Origin: Heliocybe sulcata
Taxonomy: Eukaryota; Basidiomycota; Agaricomycetes; Gloeophyllales; Gloeophyllaceae
Direction of reading: 5' to 3'
NCBI GenBank assembly: GCA_004369045.1
Contig: ML213504.1
Location: forward strand, 34,291 to 96,367
DNA length: 62,077 nt
Within the stretch, counting starts at the first letter, position 1. Each line of letters starts with the position of its first letter. The notes under the pieces are model-generated. The model worked only from the letters and a program-made list of their open reading frames with translations, did not search any database and was not told the origin of the DNA. Shown piece by piece: positions 20,871-31,140 of this stretch. A program made the translations under genes and the position numbers.

Positions 20871-22523
20871 TTACACGGCCATCACCTCAGGGCTCGCCCT
20901 CACATCCCCAGCCACGCTCGCCCCGCTACGGCTCCCCCCCTCCTCCCCAGGCGCAGGCGCAACAGGCACCCACCCCGTCTCGCGCCCATACCCCGACAAA
21001 TGCACCGGCAGCGACCCGCGCCTCAGAAACGCGTCCCCCGCCCGCTCGTACTCGTACGGCGGCGTCGTCTGGCTCTTCGCCGGCCCGCGCAGCTCGAGCG
21101 CCGCTTGCTGCGGGCTCGCGAGCGCCGCGGCGTGCTGCAACGGCGAGCCGTGCAGCGGCATGTGCGGCGAGTGCGGGTGGAGGTCGCTCATGGGCGCAGG
21201 CGGCAGCCGGATGCCCGCTGCCGACGCGGGCGGCGACGCGCTCGAGGGGTCGCGCATCGGGATCGAGAAGGTCTGCGGGGAGGGGTACGTCGACGGAGGG
21301 TTGGAGCCGCCGGAATAAACAGAAACTGCGTGGACAAGGGCTGTTTAATTCTCATGTAGCGTAGAAGGGACGGCGGGAGGAGGCTGACCGTTATCATCCC
21401 AGTCGCTCATGCCGCTGCCAGAGTGCGTCGAGCTCGCGATGCTGCTCACGCTCGCGCGCCGGGAGATGGTCCCGCCGGGCGCGGGCGACCCGCCACTGGT
21501 CTCCTTCTTCACTTTCGGGCTCGCCTTGCGCTGCACGCCCGCGGCGCCGCTCGCTTTGCGCCCCTTGCCGCCCGCGCGGAGCTCGTCGAACCGGAGCGGG
21601 CGTGGCCTCAGATGCGTGCGCTCGTACAACCCACACTTGTTGCACACGATCTTGCCCGGGTTGAGGGTCGAGCGGCGCCACGACGGGGGCTCGGTGGTGT
21701 GGCAGTTGTTGCAGCGCCTGCGAAGGTACTGGGTCTCCTTTGAGGCGGCGTCGTCGGTGTGCTGGATGGGGAGCTGTGGGGGGTAGGGATAGGTGTGTGC
21801 GTGCTGGGGCATGTGGGGGTGGCGGGCGGGGTAGAACTGCTGGGAGGGGACGATGACGTGGGACTCTTCGAGCTTGATGGGGTCGTCGTGGAGGTCGTGG
21901 TAGGGCGTGTGCGGGGACGGGTGCATGGGCTGGTAGCGGTGGAGGGTGCCCGGCTCGGCGGACATGGGGAGGGGCTCGCCGTAGAGGGCGTCCTGGCGGG
22001 TCTGGTACGGGTCCATGGGGCCCTCGGGGCCGAAGAGCGCGGGCGACGGGTGGTCCTGGCGGACGTAGGGGAAAGTCGCGCGGCGGATCATGCCGACGTC
22101 ATGGGGGTGTCGCGGGTGGTGGTGTGGCGATGGCTGGTGCATGTAGTCCCCGTGGAGGGGCCCGGGGCCGTACGCGTGCTCGTTGACGTAGATGTCGGAA
22201 TGGGGCGTACCGGGAAGCGAGTGCTCCGGTGGCAGATCGTGGTCGTAGAGCTCCTGCAGCAGCGATCCGCGCGAAGGTGGCGGGGCCTGGAAGTGGAAGG
22301 GGCTGCCCTGGTGGTGCCACACCGGGTGCGACGGGTCTTCGATGTGCTGCTGCTCGGCGAGGATGTTGCGGAGCGGGTCGAGGTCGAAGGAGGACTTGTA
22401 GTTTGGCGGGGAGTGCATGATATCGTCGGTGTGGCGGGGGGAGGGGGTGCGGGGCGCGGAGGAAGAGTCGGAATAGGCGCTGTAGGGGGAGTCGAAGTGG
22501 TTGTGGACGGATTCGAATTCCAT
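20871..22523 (-). CDS. GATA-type zinc-finger transcription factor
   Basis: Two exons, 22523-21389 and 21325-20871; in frame, 529 residues. One GATA finger with cysteines at residues 271, 274, 294 and 297 (CNNCHTTEPPSWRR, then CNKCGLYERTHLRPRPLR), followed by a basic KGRK stretch. The 19-residue central loop is longer than the classical 17 or 18. The N-terminal half is rich in His, Pro, Tyr and Ser with no other domain (low complexity, possible activation region). The C-terminal exon is Pro/Ala/Ser-rich. The protein acts in the nucleus on GATA core sites; fungal members control nitrogen, light, iron or fruiting genes, and I cannot choose among these. The start is the first ATG in a frame that stays open to 22712, so a longer leader peptide without ATG is not translated in this model. 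Confidence 0.9.
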
Positions 22524-23479
22524 GGCAGAAGAGGGGATGATCGATGAGGAGGCAGACCATTTCTTGCTCTTTTGAACTTGTACAGTCGCCAATTGCAATC
22601 CATGAACCCGGGCCTTCGCGTAAGCCTGTGCTTCTGCAGCGCTGTCCGGGGGAACCGCCGGGGTCCGTGCTTCTGAGCGGTTATGGCTTAGCGGTGCAGA
22701 ACCCAGCAACACGGTACACAGAGAGAACCGAAAGAGTGGATCGTCTGTCCTCCTATCGGAGCTTGGAATCCCAGCCCATGCGTGCGTCCGTATACGGCAC
22801 CTCGCCCTCCCACGCAGCGCGCTCGCTGACCTCTCTCGGAGGCGCTGTCGTCGCTGTTCATATCTCTTCTAATACATTGACACGGACAGCCATCCATCGT
22901 CATCTACACTCGCTTCTACGGTTGCCCCAGAGGCTCAGGTCTATAATCGAGTGATCGACCACGTCTCCCCCTGGCAGCGCCTGCCGGGGTCCCTGTGTGA
23001 CTTGACACGGTGCTGTTTTTCCCGGCTTTACTCATGTTTTGTTCTTTATATGTATGTATGCCGATGGTCTGGTGGCATGTGGGAGACATGTTTTGGCATA
23101 CCAACATGACCATACTGAGTGTTCCTGTCCGGGTTGCGGTTGTAGGTGGAGTTGGCAGATGTTGCAGGTGCTGGAACGCGATCTGAATCAATGCGACACC
23201 ATGTTAGAAGTAAAGACTGCACTTACAGACTGGCTTCCCATGAATTATCTCGGCCATACTTCAATTGCACATCGCGTCGCATCCGTCGCAGACTCTGGCA
23301 AACGCGAAGATGGCGCGAGAATATTTCGAACAATCCCGTCTCGGCGCCTGCGTTTTCGGGTAGTGCTAGGATTATGCACAGGACAACTAGTCCCATGCAC
23401 CGGCTAGAAGGTGTATAGAGCTTACAGTGCACAGTCCATTGGCAAGAGATGAGCGCTCACGTGAATGAACATGCTGCGA

Positions 23480-23618
23480 CATATGCCCAATTGGTTTATG
23501 ACTAGAAAAAAAGATTGGACGCTCAATTTGTCTTTGCAGATATGCTCTAACTCATAGTAAACTTCAATTAGCGCCATTTTTGGACCTTAGAATAACATGC
23601 GAAAGGCCTTCTTCTAGG
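23480..23618 (+). repeat. Dispersed repeat, copy A
   Basis: Diverged direct copy of 24394-24524. Shared blocks include CCAATTGGT, GCAGATATGCTCTAACTC and CCTTAGAATAACATGCG, in the same order and spacing with small indels. It has no coding capacity and is probably a fragment of a non-autonomous element or an old long terminal repeat. Confidence 0.75.
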
Positions 23619-23623
23619 CGAGT

Positions 23624-23644
23624 AAGAGCGCCCAAAGTTCTCAC
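23624..23644 (+). repeat. Inverted repeat arm, left
   Basis: These 21 bases are the exact reverse complement of 24316-24336. The core is GCGCCCAAAGTTCTCAC. The arms are about 0.7 kb apart and adjoin the direct repeat copies. Confidence 0.8.
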
Positions 23645-23856
23645 GCCGTCGCTGGGCGCTTCGCGTTACCGTAGACGGCAATTTCACCCAAAATGGCAGC
23701 TTCCCGAAGCCGATCGGGGACCGACTCGGACCTCTTTTGGTATGGCGGCGGCATTTGTATGTACATAGGGGATGGAGAACCAGTACTTCCCAGAGCACTG
23801 TAGTGTAGTGGGTTGGGTCTCGTAGTGTATATCCTATGCCCTCCGGGGGGTCCCTC

Positions 23857-23866
23857 GTTCGACTCC
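23857..23866 (+). other. tRNA-like B box (possible SINE or tRNA relic)
   Basis: GTTCGACTCC matches the RNA polymerase III B-box consensus. About 60 bases upstream lies an A-box-like TAGTGTAGTGGGTTGG. I could not fold a proper T arm or acceptor stem around it, so it is not a functional tRNA. It lies between the two repeat copies. Confidence 0.3.
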
Positions 23867-24315
23867 TGCCGGTGTTGTACATTTTCAGATTTTTTGGCCT
23901 GCCTCACAGCTAAGTCTACACCTCGGTAATTGCCGGCCCTGGATGGTTTCCATATATTTTGGTGCTGATGAGGCGGTATTCCTCAAAACGAGGCCCTGCA
24001 TACATTTTATATTTCTTTCATGTCATGAAGCTTTTTTTGACAATTTTTCGTACCATTTCACTGTATTTCATACCAAATATCGCCTCCGGCATTCACCGGC
24101 TCGACATATATCTTCATCATAGAGTAGAGAAAATTGTATTTATTGCTATATCCTTAGTTCCGTGTCTCTATACTTTTTGACCAGGGTACTGTGCTTCAAC
24201 ATATGTACAGGGAAGGATGGCCGGATCCTCAGCGATCTCCATCAGAGTCCATCACTTCTCACCCTGTGTGGCCAGCGCTGATCTCCTGAGATCTTGAGAT
24301 CGTGCTGACTAATCC

Positions 24316-24336
24316 GTGAGAACTTTGGGCGCTCTT
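24316..24336 (-). repeat. Inverted repeat arm, right
   Basis: Exact 21-base inverted match to 23624-23644. Immediately downstream the 12-mer GGCCGAACGTTC occurs twice (24354-24365 and 24522-24533), flanking repeat copy B. Confidence 0.8.
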
Positions 24337-24393
24337 GGGCGCCCTTCCTCTATGGCCGAACGTTCGGTTACAAGGTCACCACCAGTCACTGGT

Positions 24394-24524
24394 CATATGT
24401 CCAATTGGTGAAGAAAAGACCGGACACTCATTTTTTCCTTGCAGATATGCTCTAACTCGTCCTACAATATGATTCGCGGCCCTTTTTACCTTAGAATAAC
24501 ATGCGGAACACCTTTCTCTTAGGC
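24394..24524 (+). repeat. Dispersed repeat, copy B
   Basis: Second diverged copy of the sequence at 23480-23618, flanked by the 12-mer GGCCGAACGTTC on both sides (starts at 24354 and 24522). Confidence 0.75.
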
Positions 24525-27500
24525 CGAACGTTCAGTCACACGGTCGCTAGTCACCAATTACATAAACAGGGGGACCTCATTATACGCACAGGTAACTTCT
24601 AGCGATCGGGCAGTGTGGCGACAACATCAGTCACAAAGGGTGCCAGGACCCCAGAGGTAGCGGCGCAGCCGATGGCATTATAGACCTGAGCCTCTGGGGC
24701 AACCGTACGCTTCCTCGGCCCTCCGACTCTCTATAAACTCCATGCCGCCTGCACTGCCTTGACCTCCTTTGGTCTTTCGCCAGCCATTCACTACCTCTAC
24801 GCCGTCGACACCCTCTGTCGCAGCATGATCATGCTGTGCACCGCGCATCCCATTGACCCCTCTAGCGCGTACTCCAGGCGCCCATTAACGACCCTTCCAT
24901 AGCAATTCCATATACTGGAGTGACTCCGACGTCGCCGTGGCCGTTCCCTTACTGACTCAAGTCCTGGACCCACAGCATAGCAGTGCAGAGACACCGCAAT
25001 CCGTGCACCAGCTATCTCCGTTTTGTAGTCTTTACACGTAGCGAGTACGTACAATAGAGAAAGGAGGTACCTCTTGTGTCATAACATTGCACGGACGATC
25101 GTCCTCGGGCTCTAGAGTCGTCTGCGGGGGAAAACCTACCTTTCCGGCCCCCGTTCAAGGATCCTCTCCCGCTGAGCCGTATGTTTTGCGCCACAGATCT
25201 CATAAACACGTTTCGCTGAAACAAAACCCTATCCCAACTCAAAATGTGACAATGTCTCGTGATACATGAGAAGAACGGCGGGACTTCCAAAGGACGTTTC
25301 GGAGCCAAGCTTTGTCCAACCTTCTTTCTCTCGTAGTGCGCCGTGTAATAATAATAATGGTGCAATCCCGAGCTTTCTCATGTTCACTCTTCTCATCTCT
25401 TCTGGCGGCTTTGACGCGTACCTAAAAGTGGGGCTGGCTCGGAGCAGGGAAATAGAACACGACGTCCTTACAGTGGGACAGTTACACTGCAAGTGTACTA
25501 GTACTTAGTGTGGCTTAGCGACGAGTGTGTACACGACCCCACGACGCCTTGTAGCCGTACAGCCACTATCTATGGGACGCCCGATAACCGTTGCCCGTAC
25601 GAGTAGTATCTATGGTAATTAGCACTGTACGTTCACTTCCCTTTCCCACCTTACGCGTCAATTGTGCCAGAAGTCGAAGGCCTCTAACGACGGGAAGGAC
25701 ACGACTCTCTCGACGTCGGCATGCTCACCGACAAAGTTTTCCAAGCTAACGCGCGAGCCGACTTGCTATCGACCTCAGCTTCAGAACGAACGTGACCCCC
25801 GCGCGCATATGCTCGCCTCAAAACATGTTTCGCCGACCGACCTGCCCGTCTCTCCCTCGCAATTCCTGCCGGCGAAGCCGATAAATAAACCTAATTGCGT
25901 CCGCGTCGCGCTTCCCTTCATTTCAGCGCGCGGCAATTCCCGTATGCAGTGGTTGCTTCTTGTTCCTGAGAGAATCGCAGAAGCAATATACTGGGTATCG
26001 GGAGAGACTTGCACCATGACAGGCCTGCCCTGCGCTCAGGTCCTCTGTCGCTGCCTATCGCGCGCTGAATTCCAATGCGCGCGTATGTGTTTTCTCTGTG
26101 AAGGCTGCGTTCCAATATTATGCTGTCCTGGCAGACCCGCTCAGCTCGCTGCAAATGGACGACTGCCTATCGCGCGCCATGTCAGCATTCCAACGCCAGC
26201 TCGACGCGGGGCGTGCAAGTGGGGCTATCGAGGCACGTGCACATGGGCAGCTGGCGTTCATGAGGCTACCAATCGCCCGCCTGCGTTCTCGGATGCTAGC
26301 TAGAAGGGCGACCAAAAATCCAGGGTGGACGCGGACCCTTTTCTTCGTAGGCGCAATACACATTGATACGGCAGTGCCGTGAGGACGGCAGGGCTTTTTT
26401 GTGTCGGCCCCGAGTGGGAGTACTGAGTGCGGGACTCGAAGTACGTACCGCGTTGCCTGTTCTGTCCGTTTGTCGGCTTGTGCTGCGCGGGTGGCCAGGC
26501 TGTCGAGAGCAGGGAACGCACGGTGCCTACGGCAAAGTCACTTTGCCCGCCCTGGATCGTTTTGGGTTGGGCCGATCGTCACTGTACTGTACTTTGTGCG
26601 ACGTTACCTGTCCCCGGGAAACGGACAAGGGCATAAGGTACACGACTGTATGAAGCGGGGGATGTGGACTATATTTAGTGATCTACTTTGGGACGTAAGG
26701 CTTTGTTGACGGCATCCAACCAACAACAGCGGATCAACGGGCTATGGACACCGTCCATCGTGAAGCTGAAGATTCGACGTCCTATCTGATTGGTCTTGGT
26801 CTGTGCGGGGGCTTTGCATACCTTGCACAGGCTTTTCTCAGCCGTCGACGGGCTCCAATTCGCAGCAGATGCCGGGGTATTGCCAAGCCCGTGTATACTT
26901 GGATGCACCGATGGACCGGAGGGATCGAGAAGCCATCGAGTCGAAGAGATGAAATAATGGGCCGTCTCTATTGCTCGCAGCGCTCTCCAACGACAAATTC
27001 CGCGCAATAACCTACCCGCTGATCGGCTCAGCAAACCAACCTATCCGCGTCCCCACAAATTGCAGTAACGTCCCTCATGAGGTTGACTGTTCCTACAGGC
27101 GTCGCCCACCTCTGTCTGCCACAGCGTATGAACGACCTCGGGCAGGGAGTTTCCCTCACGTATCTTCAAGGGCATGGCTGGCCGAGACGTTTACCTCAGG
27201 CAGCCGGACATTCGACAGCGTGGGCCTGCTCAATACACCCGCTCTTAGACTACCCGGGCCGAGCTGGCCTGCTGTCGTCAACGTACAGGGCCGGCTTCCA
27301 CTTGGCCCAGAAGAACGTCGAGTGCTGCGTCGTCACCCAAGCGACCATATCCTTTCCCAGCTCTACTTTTAGTCTATTCGAGCCTCTTCGCGGTCTTGCC
27401 CCGGCGGGTTTCGTATTCAACTCGTCGACTGGGCGTTCAAAGGGGTCAGCATACAATCACCGAGAACGCGCCGGTCAACGCTCTTCAGTTTGTATCCCAG

Positions 27501-27872
27501 CAAGGTTCCATTCTACGGTACGGGCATTGCCATGACGGCCCTGACGCCCTGGCCGGCATGCTAATTATGAGAGCGTGCTCACGAAGTCCACGGCAGTCTG
27601 ACGTATACGGAAGGCTGAGACGTCTTGCTTTCACCTCACGCAGGGTGCTATAGATAGGCTGCTGTCTGGGAATCCCAGATCTAGTAACATTATATGCTAA
27701 AAATATTGACATGCCTCTGCTAGTTGCCTATGCAGTCGCAAGCCAGAGAGCCTCTATGGAGGAGGTGAGTCTCCGGTCTCACAATGAATCCGCTCCAGCG
27801 TCGCCACCATAAAGCTGTGCCAGCGGAAGAAAATCGGAGATCTCCGACACGACTTGGCCACTAGTCCGCTTA

Positions 27873-27920
27873 CTTACAAGTCTTGGATTCATTGAACTTA
27901 CAAGTCTTGGGTTCATTGAA
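27873..27920 (+). repeat. 24-bp tandem duplication
   Basis: Two head-to-tail 24-base units, 27873-27896 and 27897-27920, differing at one position (CTTGGATTC versus CTTGGGTTC). Confidence 0.85.
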
Positions 27921-29320
27921 CTCGATCACCAACTCTCCTTGCCCCGCCCTCAAAGGCAAAGTCCTATTTTCTTCTCCAACCACGAAGAGGAGAACAGGCG
28001 GGCTTCCACCGGCAGTTACCTGCGAACGCATCAGCTTCCTGGTCCAAATCCCGCCTACGTGGTGGGGAAATACCGTGTGCCTGGGCAACAACCGCGTCAT
28101 CGAGCGCTACGTGGATGCAAGTATCCCCGGAACTTAGGCGACGTCTTAGCCTTCCCATGGACTCTCCTTACAGACGGTCAGTCTCGATCTCTATGTCTGC
28201 GGGCCACACAGCGTCCGGAATTAGGCTCGGGGTACTCGCATGTCTACGTGGGCTTACTCCCTCGGTTCGCTCTTAGCACCCCTCCTGCGACGAGTCCGGA
28301 ATCGAGGACATTGAGACGGCCAAGCTTCTGCTTGCCACGAACCCTATTCGCTCGGAGGAGCGGGAGAGCTTTATCTGATAATGGAACACGCTGCTCCTGA
28401 GACCCGGCCTGGGAGAAGAAGAAGGGCATCCATCACGGTCACAGTCGAGGGCTGTGCCGGCGAATTGTGTAGTCCCCTATTCTCTTCCCGTCTTCATTCC
28501 ACTTGACAAGAGGTCCCGCGCGACTCATACATTACCAACCGTAGCTCGACGCTTCTGTCTGGTAGGGTGCAATTCCAATGTAGGTGGCGCTGAGGAACGA
28601 GACGATCACCTAGCCAGTAAGGGAAACTACCTATGCCATTCATGCGGTAGAGAGCGCCCATAACCGCTCTCGTACCGGCCCTTAGACCTGCCGGCTGGTA
28701 CAATGGGTGGACGATCCGCAATGCAGGGACACGCATTCAAGTAACCTGCCATCTAGGTCGACCAGGGGCCTGCACCCATGTATAGGTGAGTGTACCTGCT
28801 CAGCGCGCATAGCGCTGGCGTCGGCGATGCGAATCTTCGTTGAGACCTGCAAAGCCAACAGACCGGCTCTACAGCTGACGAGGATATATCCATACCTGTC
28901 TACACGGCGCATATGCGGAGATTGTTGGGGATATCGCGCTCACTGGTGGGGCCTCAGGAATATACGAGTACCCTCGGACGGAGACTGTATCACCTGCCGA
29001 CATCGGGAAATTTGCAGAAGCCTCCGCGATGACTTGGAACCCCGGAAGGCCGGTCGGTGTGGCAGGGATGAGCGCTTTGGCGCTACAGACGGACCATTGC
29101 GTGATAACTGACTGCTCCGAAGGATTCCACGCACCGCCGCTCCAAACGCTCAAGATAAACTATGTACTTCATATGTACTCGGAACCCCGAATGTGTCGGG
29201 TGAGGCCAGCGCTCAGCGCTCGAGGTACACAGCCAACACCAGGAAACGGACTGCTTGCAGCTCTAGTACCCCATCCAGTGCGACTATATGGGTAACCGGG
29301 TGATCGCTTCGCGAGTAGAC

Positions 29321-31140
29321 TCACTTCCGACCTCTCTTCCGTGTAGGTTGAGTGCCGTCTGGCCCGTGGTACCCCGCAGGCGCGTATCCCTTGTTGACAC
29401 AATAGTCACAATACCACGTCTCGGGTAACGGTGGTTTGAGGTTTACGCAGCCGAGATGGAACTGGAGAAAACAAGCGTGTTAGCAGGGGGAGGAGACAAG
29501 GATGAAGGCGACAAATGGGGTTATTTTTGGAACTAGGGCAAGAAGCGGTAGCACGTGTGCACTCAGGGCATGGAATGGCGGAGCGCCCGAGCGTGGGCGG
29601 GCACATCGGTAACGGCGGTCCGTGGATTTGTACGCGAAAAGCGAGCGAGGAGGGTGAAAGGAGCTGGTAGGAAGCCAATAGGTGAGAATGGAAGCACTTA
29701 CCCATTGAAACTTGCACTTGTCACTATCGCAGCCGACCATCTGGACAGGATAGCAGAACGGATTGGTTCAAGCGGAAAGTGGCGTAACGTGTGGGGACGA
29801 TGAGGGAAAGAGACATTAGGAACGCAGTGAGCAATAGCCTGTCATCAAAAACGGAATAACGTCAACTTACCTCGCCGAAGCTCGTCTGTTGGCAGAAACA
29901 ATAGATGGTCTTGTCTTCAGGCTCCTCTTCAACCTCTGGTCCTTCCACGCCGCCTTCGGCCTCTTCTTCGACGTCTTCGTCGCCTTCTGCGTCCTCTTCT
30001 TCTTCCTCTTTCTGCTCTAATTTAATTGCGGTTTGGGCCGAACGGCGCCCCCTAGAGGCCATGTGAATCTGGTTCTGCAGACGCGAGCGAACGCCCGAAG
30101 GAGCCGGCGTGGGAGTAAGTGTGATGATGGATGGAGATGGGGAAGGGAGCTTGATAGACGTGGTGGAAGGTTGTGGGTTCAATCTACGGCCTGGAAAATT
30201 GTAAAATTCACATTATATGAGAATTGCGACAAGGCATGCGAGCTTACGTTTGGGTACCGGTGTCGTCGCAGCTGCTGAGAGGTTGGGAACCTCGGGCAGC
30301 GTGATAGTAGCCGTCAACCGATCATTGACTTCCTTGACCGCGCTACGCCCTGCACCGGCGCCTGTACTGGACGCAGCGGGCCCAGGTGTTGCCCAGCTGA
30401 ATCCACTAGTGGAACCAGCAGCGGCAGCGGTAAGGCTTGCGCTCGCCGGGTCGACATCTCCCTGCGCCACGAGGACTCTCGCTAGATCGTGGTCCAGCCG
30501 CGCCTTTGCGCGCGCGACGAGGTCCGTCATGCGTTGAGCCAAGGCCACTTTCTCGGACGTTAATTGTTCGAGGAGGGCGTAGGAGGCGATGACCTTGGCG
30601 GATAAGGAGGTTGAGCTGGGGGCGGCTGGGTTTGGTGTCTGGGGTGAAGGTGAAGGTGCAGATGAGGAGGATGCGGTCGCTCGAACGCTTTGCTTGAGAT
30701 ATTTCGAAGTCTCTTTGTGGATTTCGCGGTTCAGCTCTGTCACATCCAGTTCAGATAATGAATATGTTCGGTCATTATTGTTAGTTGCAGAGGCCGTTGT
30801 GAGGGGCATGCCACAGTACAAGCGATTCATTTGTGAGGTAGTCAACTGATCAGCAGCGGCATTTATATACTAGGACTGGGTTGCGTACCTTCGCACTTGG
30901 TCTCTTTGTGTTTGATTTCAGCCAGTATGAATTGGACCTCGTTGGGAAGGTTATCCAGAGCTAGTGAAGGACAGTCAGTCTTCCACTGGGCGTCCTACCA
31001 TGATGCAGGGATACGCGATGTAGCATCTTAGCTACATCACAGACACTCTACATATCAGAGCCCAGGAACAGTATGCACTTACTTGCGATGTACTCTGCTG
31101 CGATGGCACCTGCCTCCTCCAGATTCGGAACCACAGACAT
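29321..31140 (-). CDS. ING-family PHD-finger chromatin protein
   Basis: Six exons: 31140-31083, 30960-30889, 30736-30248, 30190-29871, 29740-29702, 29461-29321; in frame, 372 residues. The N-terminal ING helical domain is split over exons 1-3 (LDNLPNEVQFILAEIKHKET, then ELNREIHKETSKYL). The middle is Ala/Ser/Pro-rich, then acidic (EEEEEDAEGDEDVEEE). The C-terminal PHD finger (about residues 301-350) has the Cys4-His-Cys3 pattern: CFCQQTSFGE, MVGCDSDKCKFQWFHLGC and PPLPETWYCDYC. ING proteins read H3K4me3 and belong to histone acetyltransferase or deacetylase complexes such as NuA4 or Rpd3. Which complex this one serves is not visible. It stands alone between two gene-poor islands. Confidence 0.92.

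Larger units (their letters stand above)
22524..29320. other. Gene-poor island with repeats and relics
   Basis: About 6.8 kb without a gene I can assemble. The first 1 kb is the upstream region of the GATA gene. From 23.4 kb there are repeat copies, an inverted segment, a tRNA-like B box, a 24-bp tandem duplication and a repeated 15-mer (26051-26065 and 26163-26177). Some stretches are protein-like over 20-130 codons (27703-27770, 28885-29295 plus strand) but end in stops or lack partners. It could contain decayed genes or old transposon fragments. Confidence 0.45.

Noticed and set aside
21759-22547. 262-codon plus-strand frame rich in Val and Gly
   Set aside because: It is antisense to the GATA factor's low-complexity N-terminus.
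23777-23880. Functional tRNA gene
   Set aside because: B box present, but the T arm, anticodon arm and acceptor stem do not pair; kept only as a possible SINE relic.
25662-26303. 213-codon plus-strand open frame
   Set aside because: No recognisable motif, many Cys/Arg/Pro, overlaps a repeated GC-rich 15-mer, and has no splice partners. I see no evidence that it is expressed or conserved.
27939-28140. Possible starch-binding (CBM20-like) segment
   Set aside because: A short stretch (IPPTWWGNTVCLGNN) resembles the motif loosely, but the next strands are missing and no catalytic domain is nearby.
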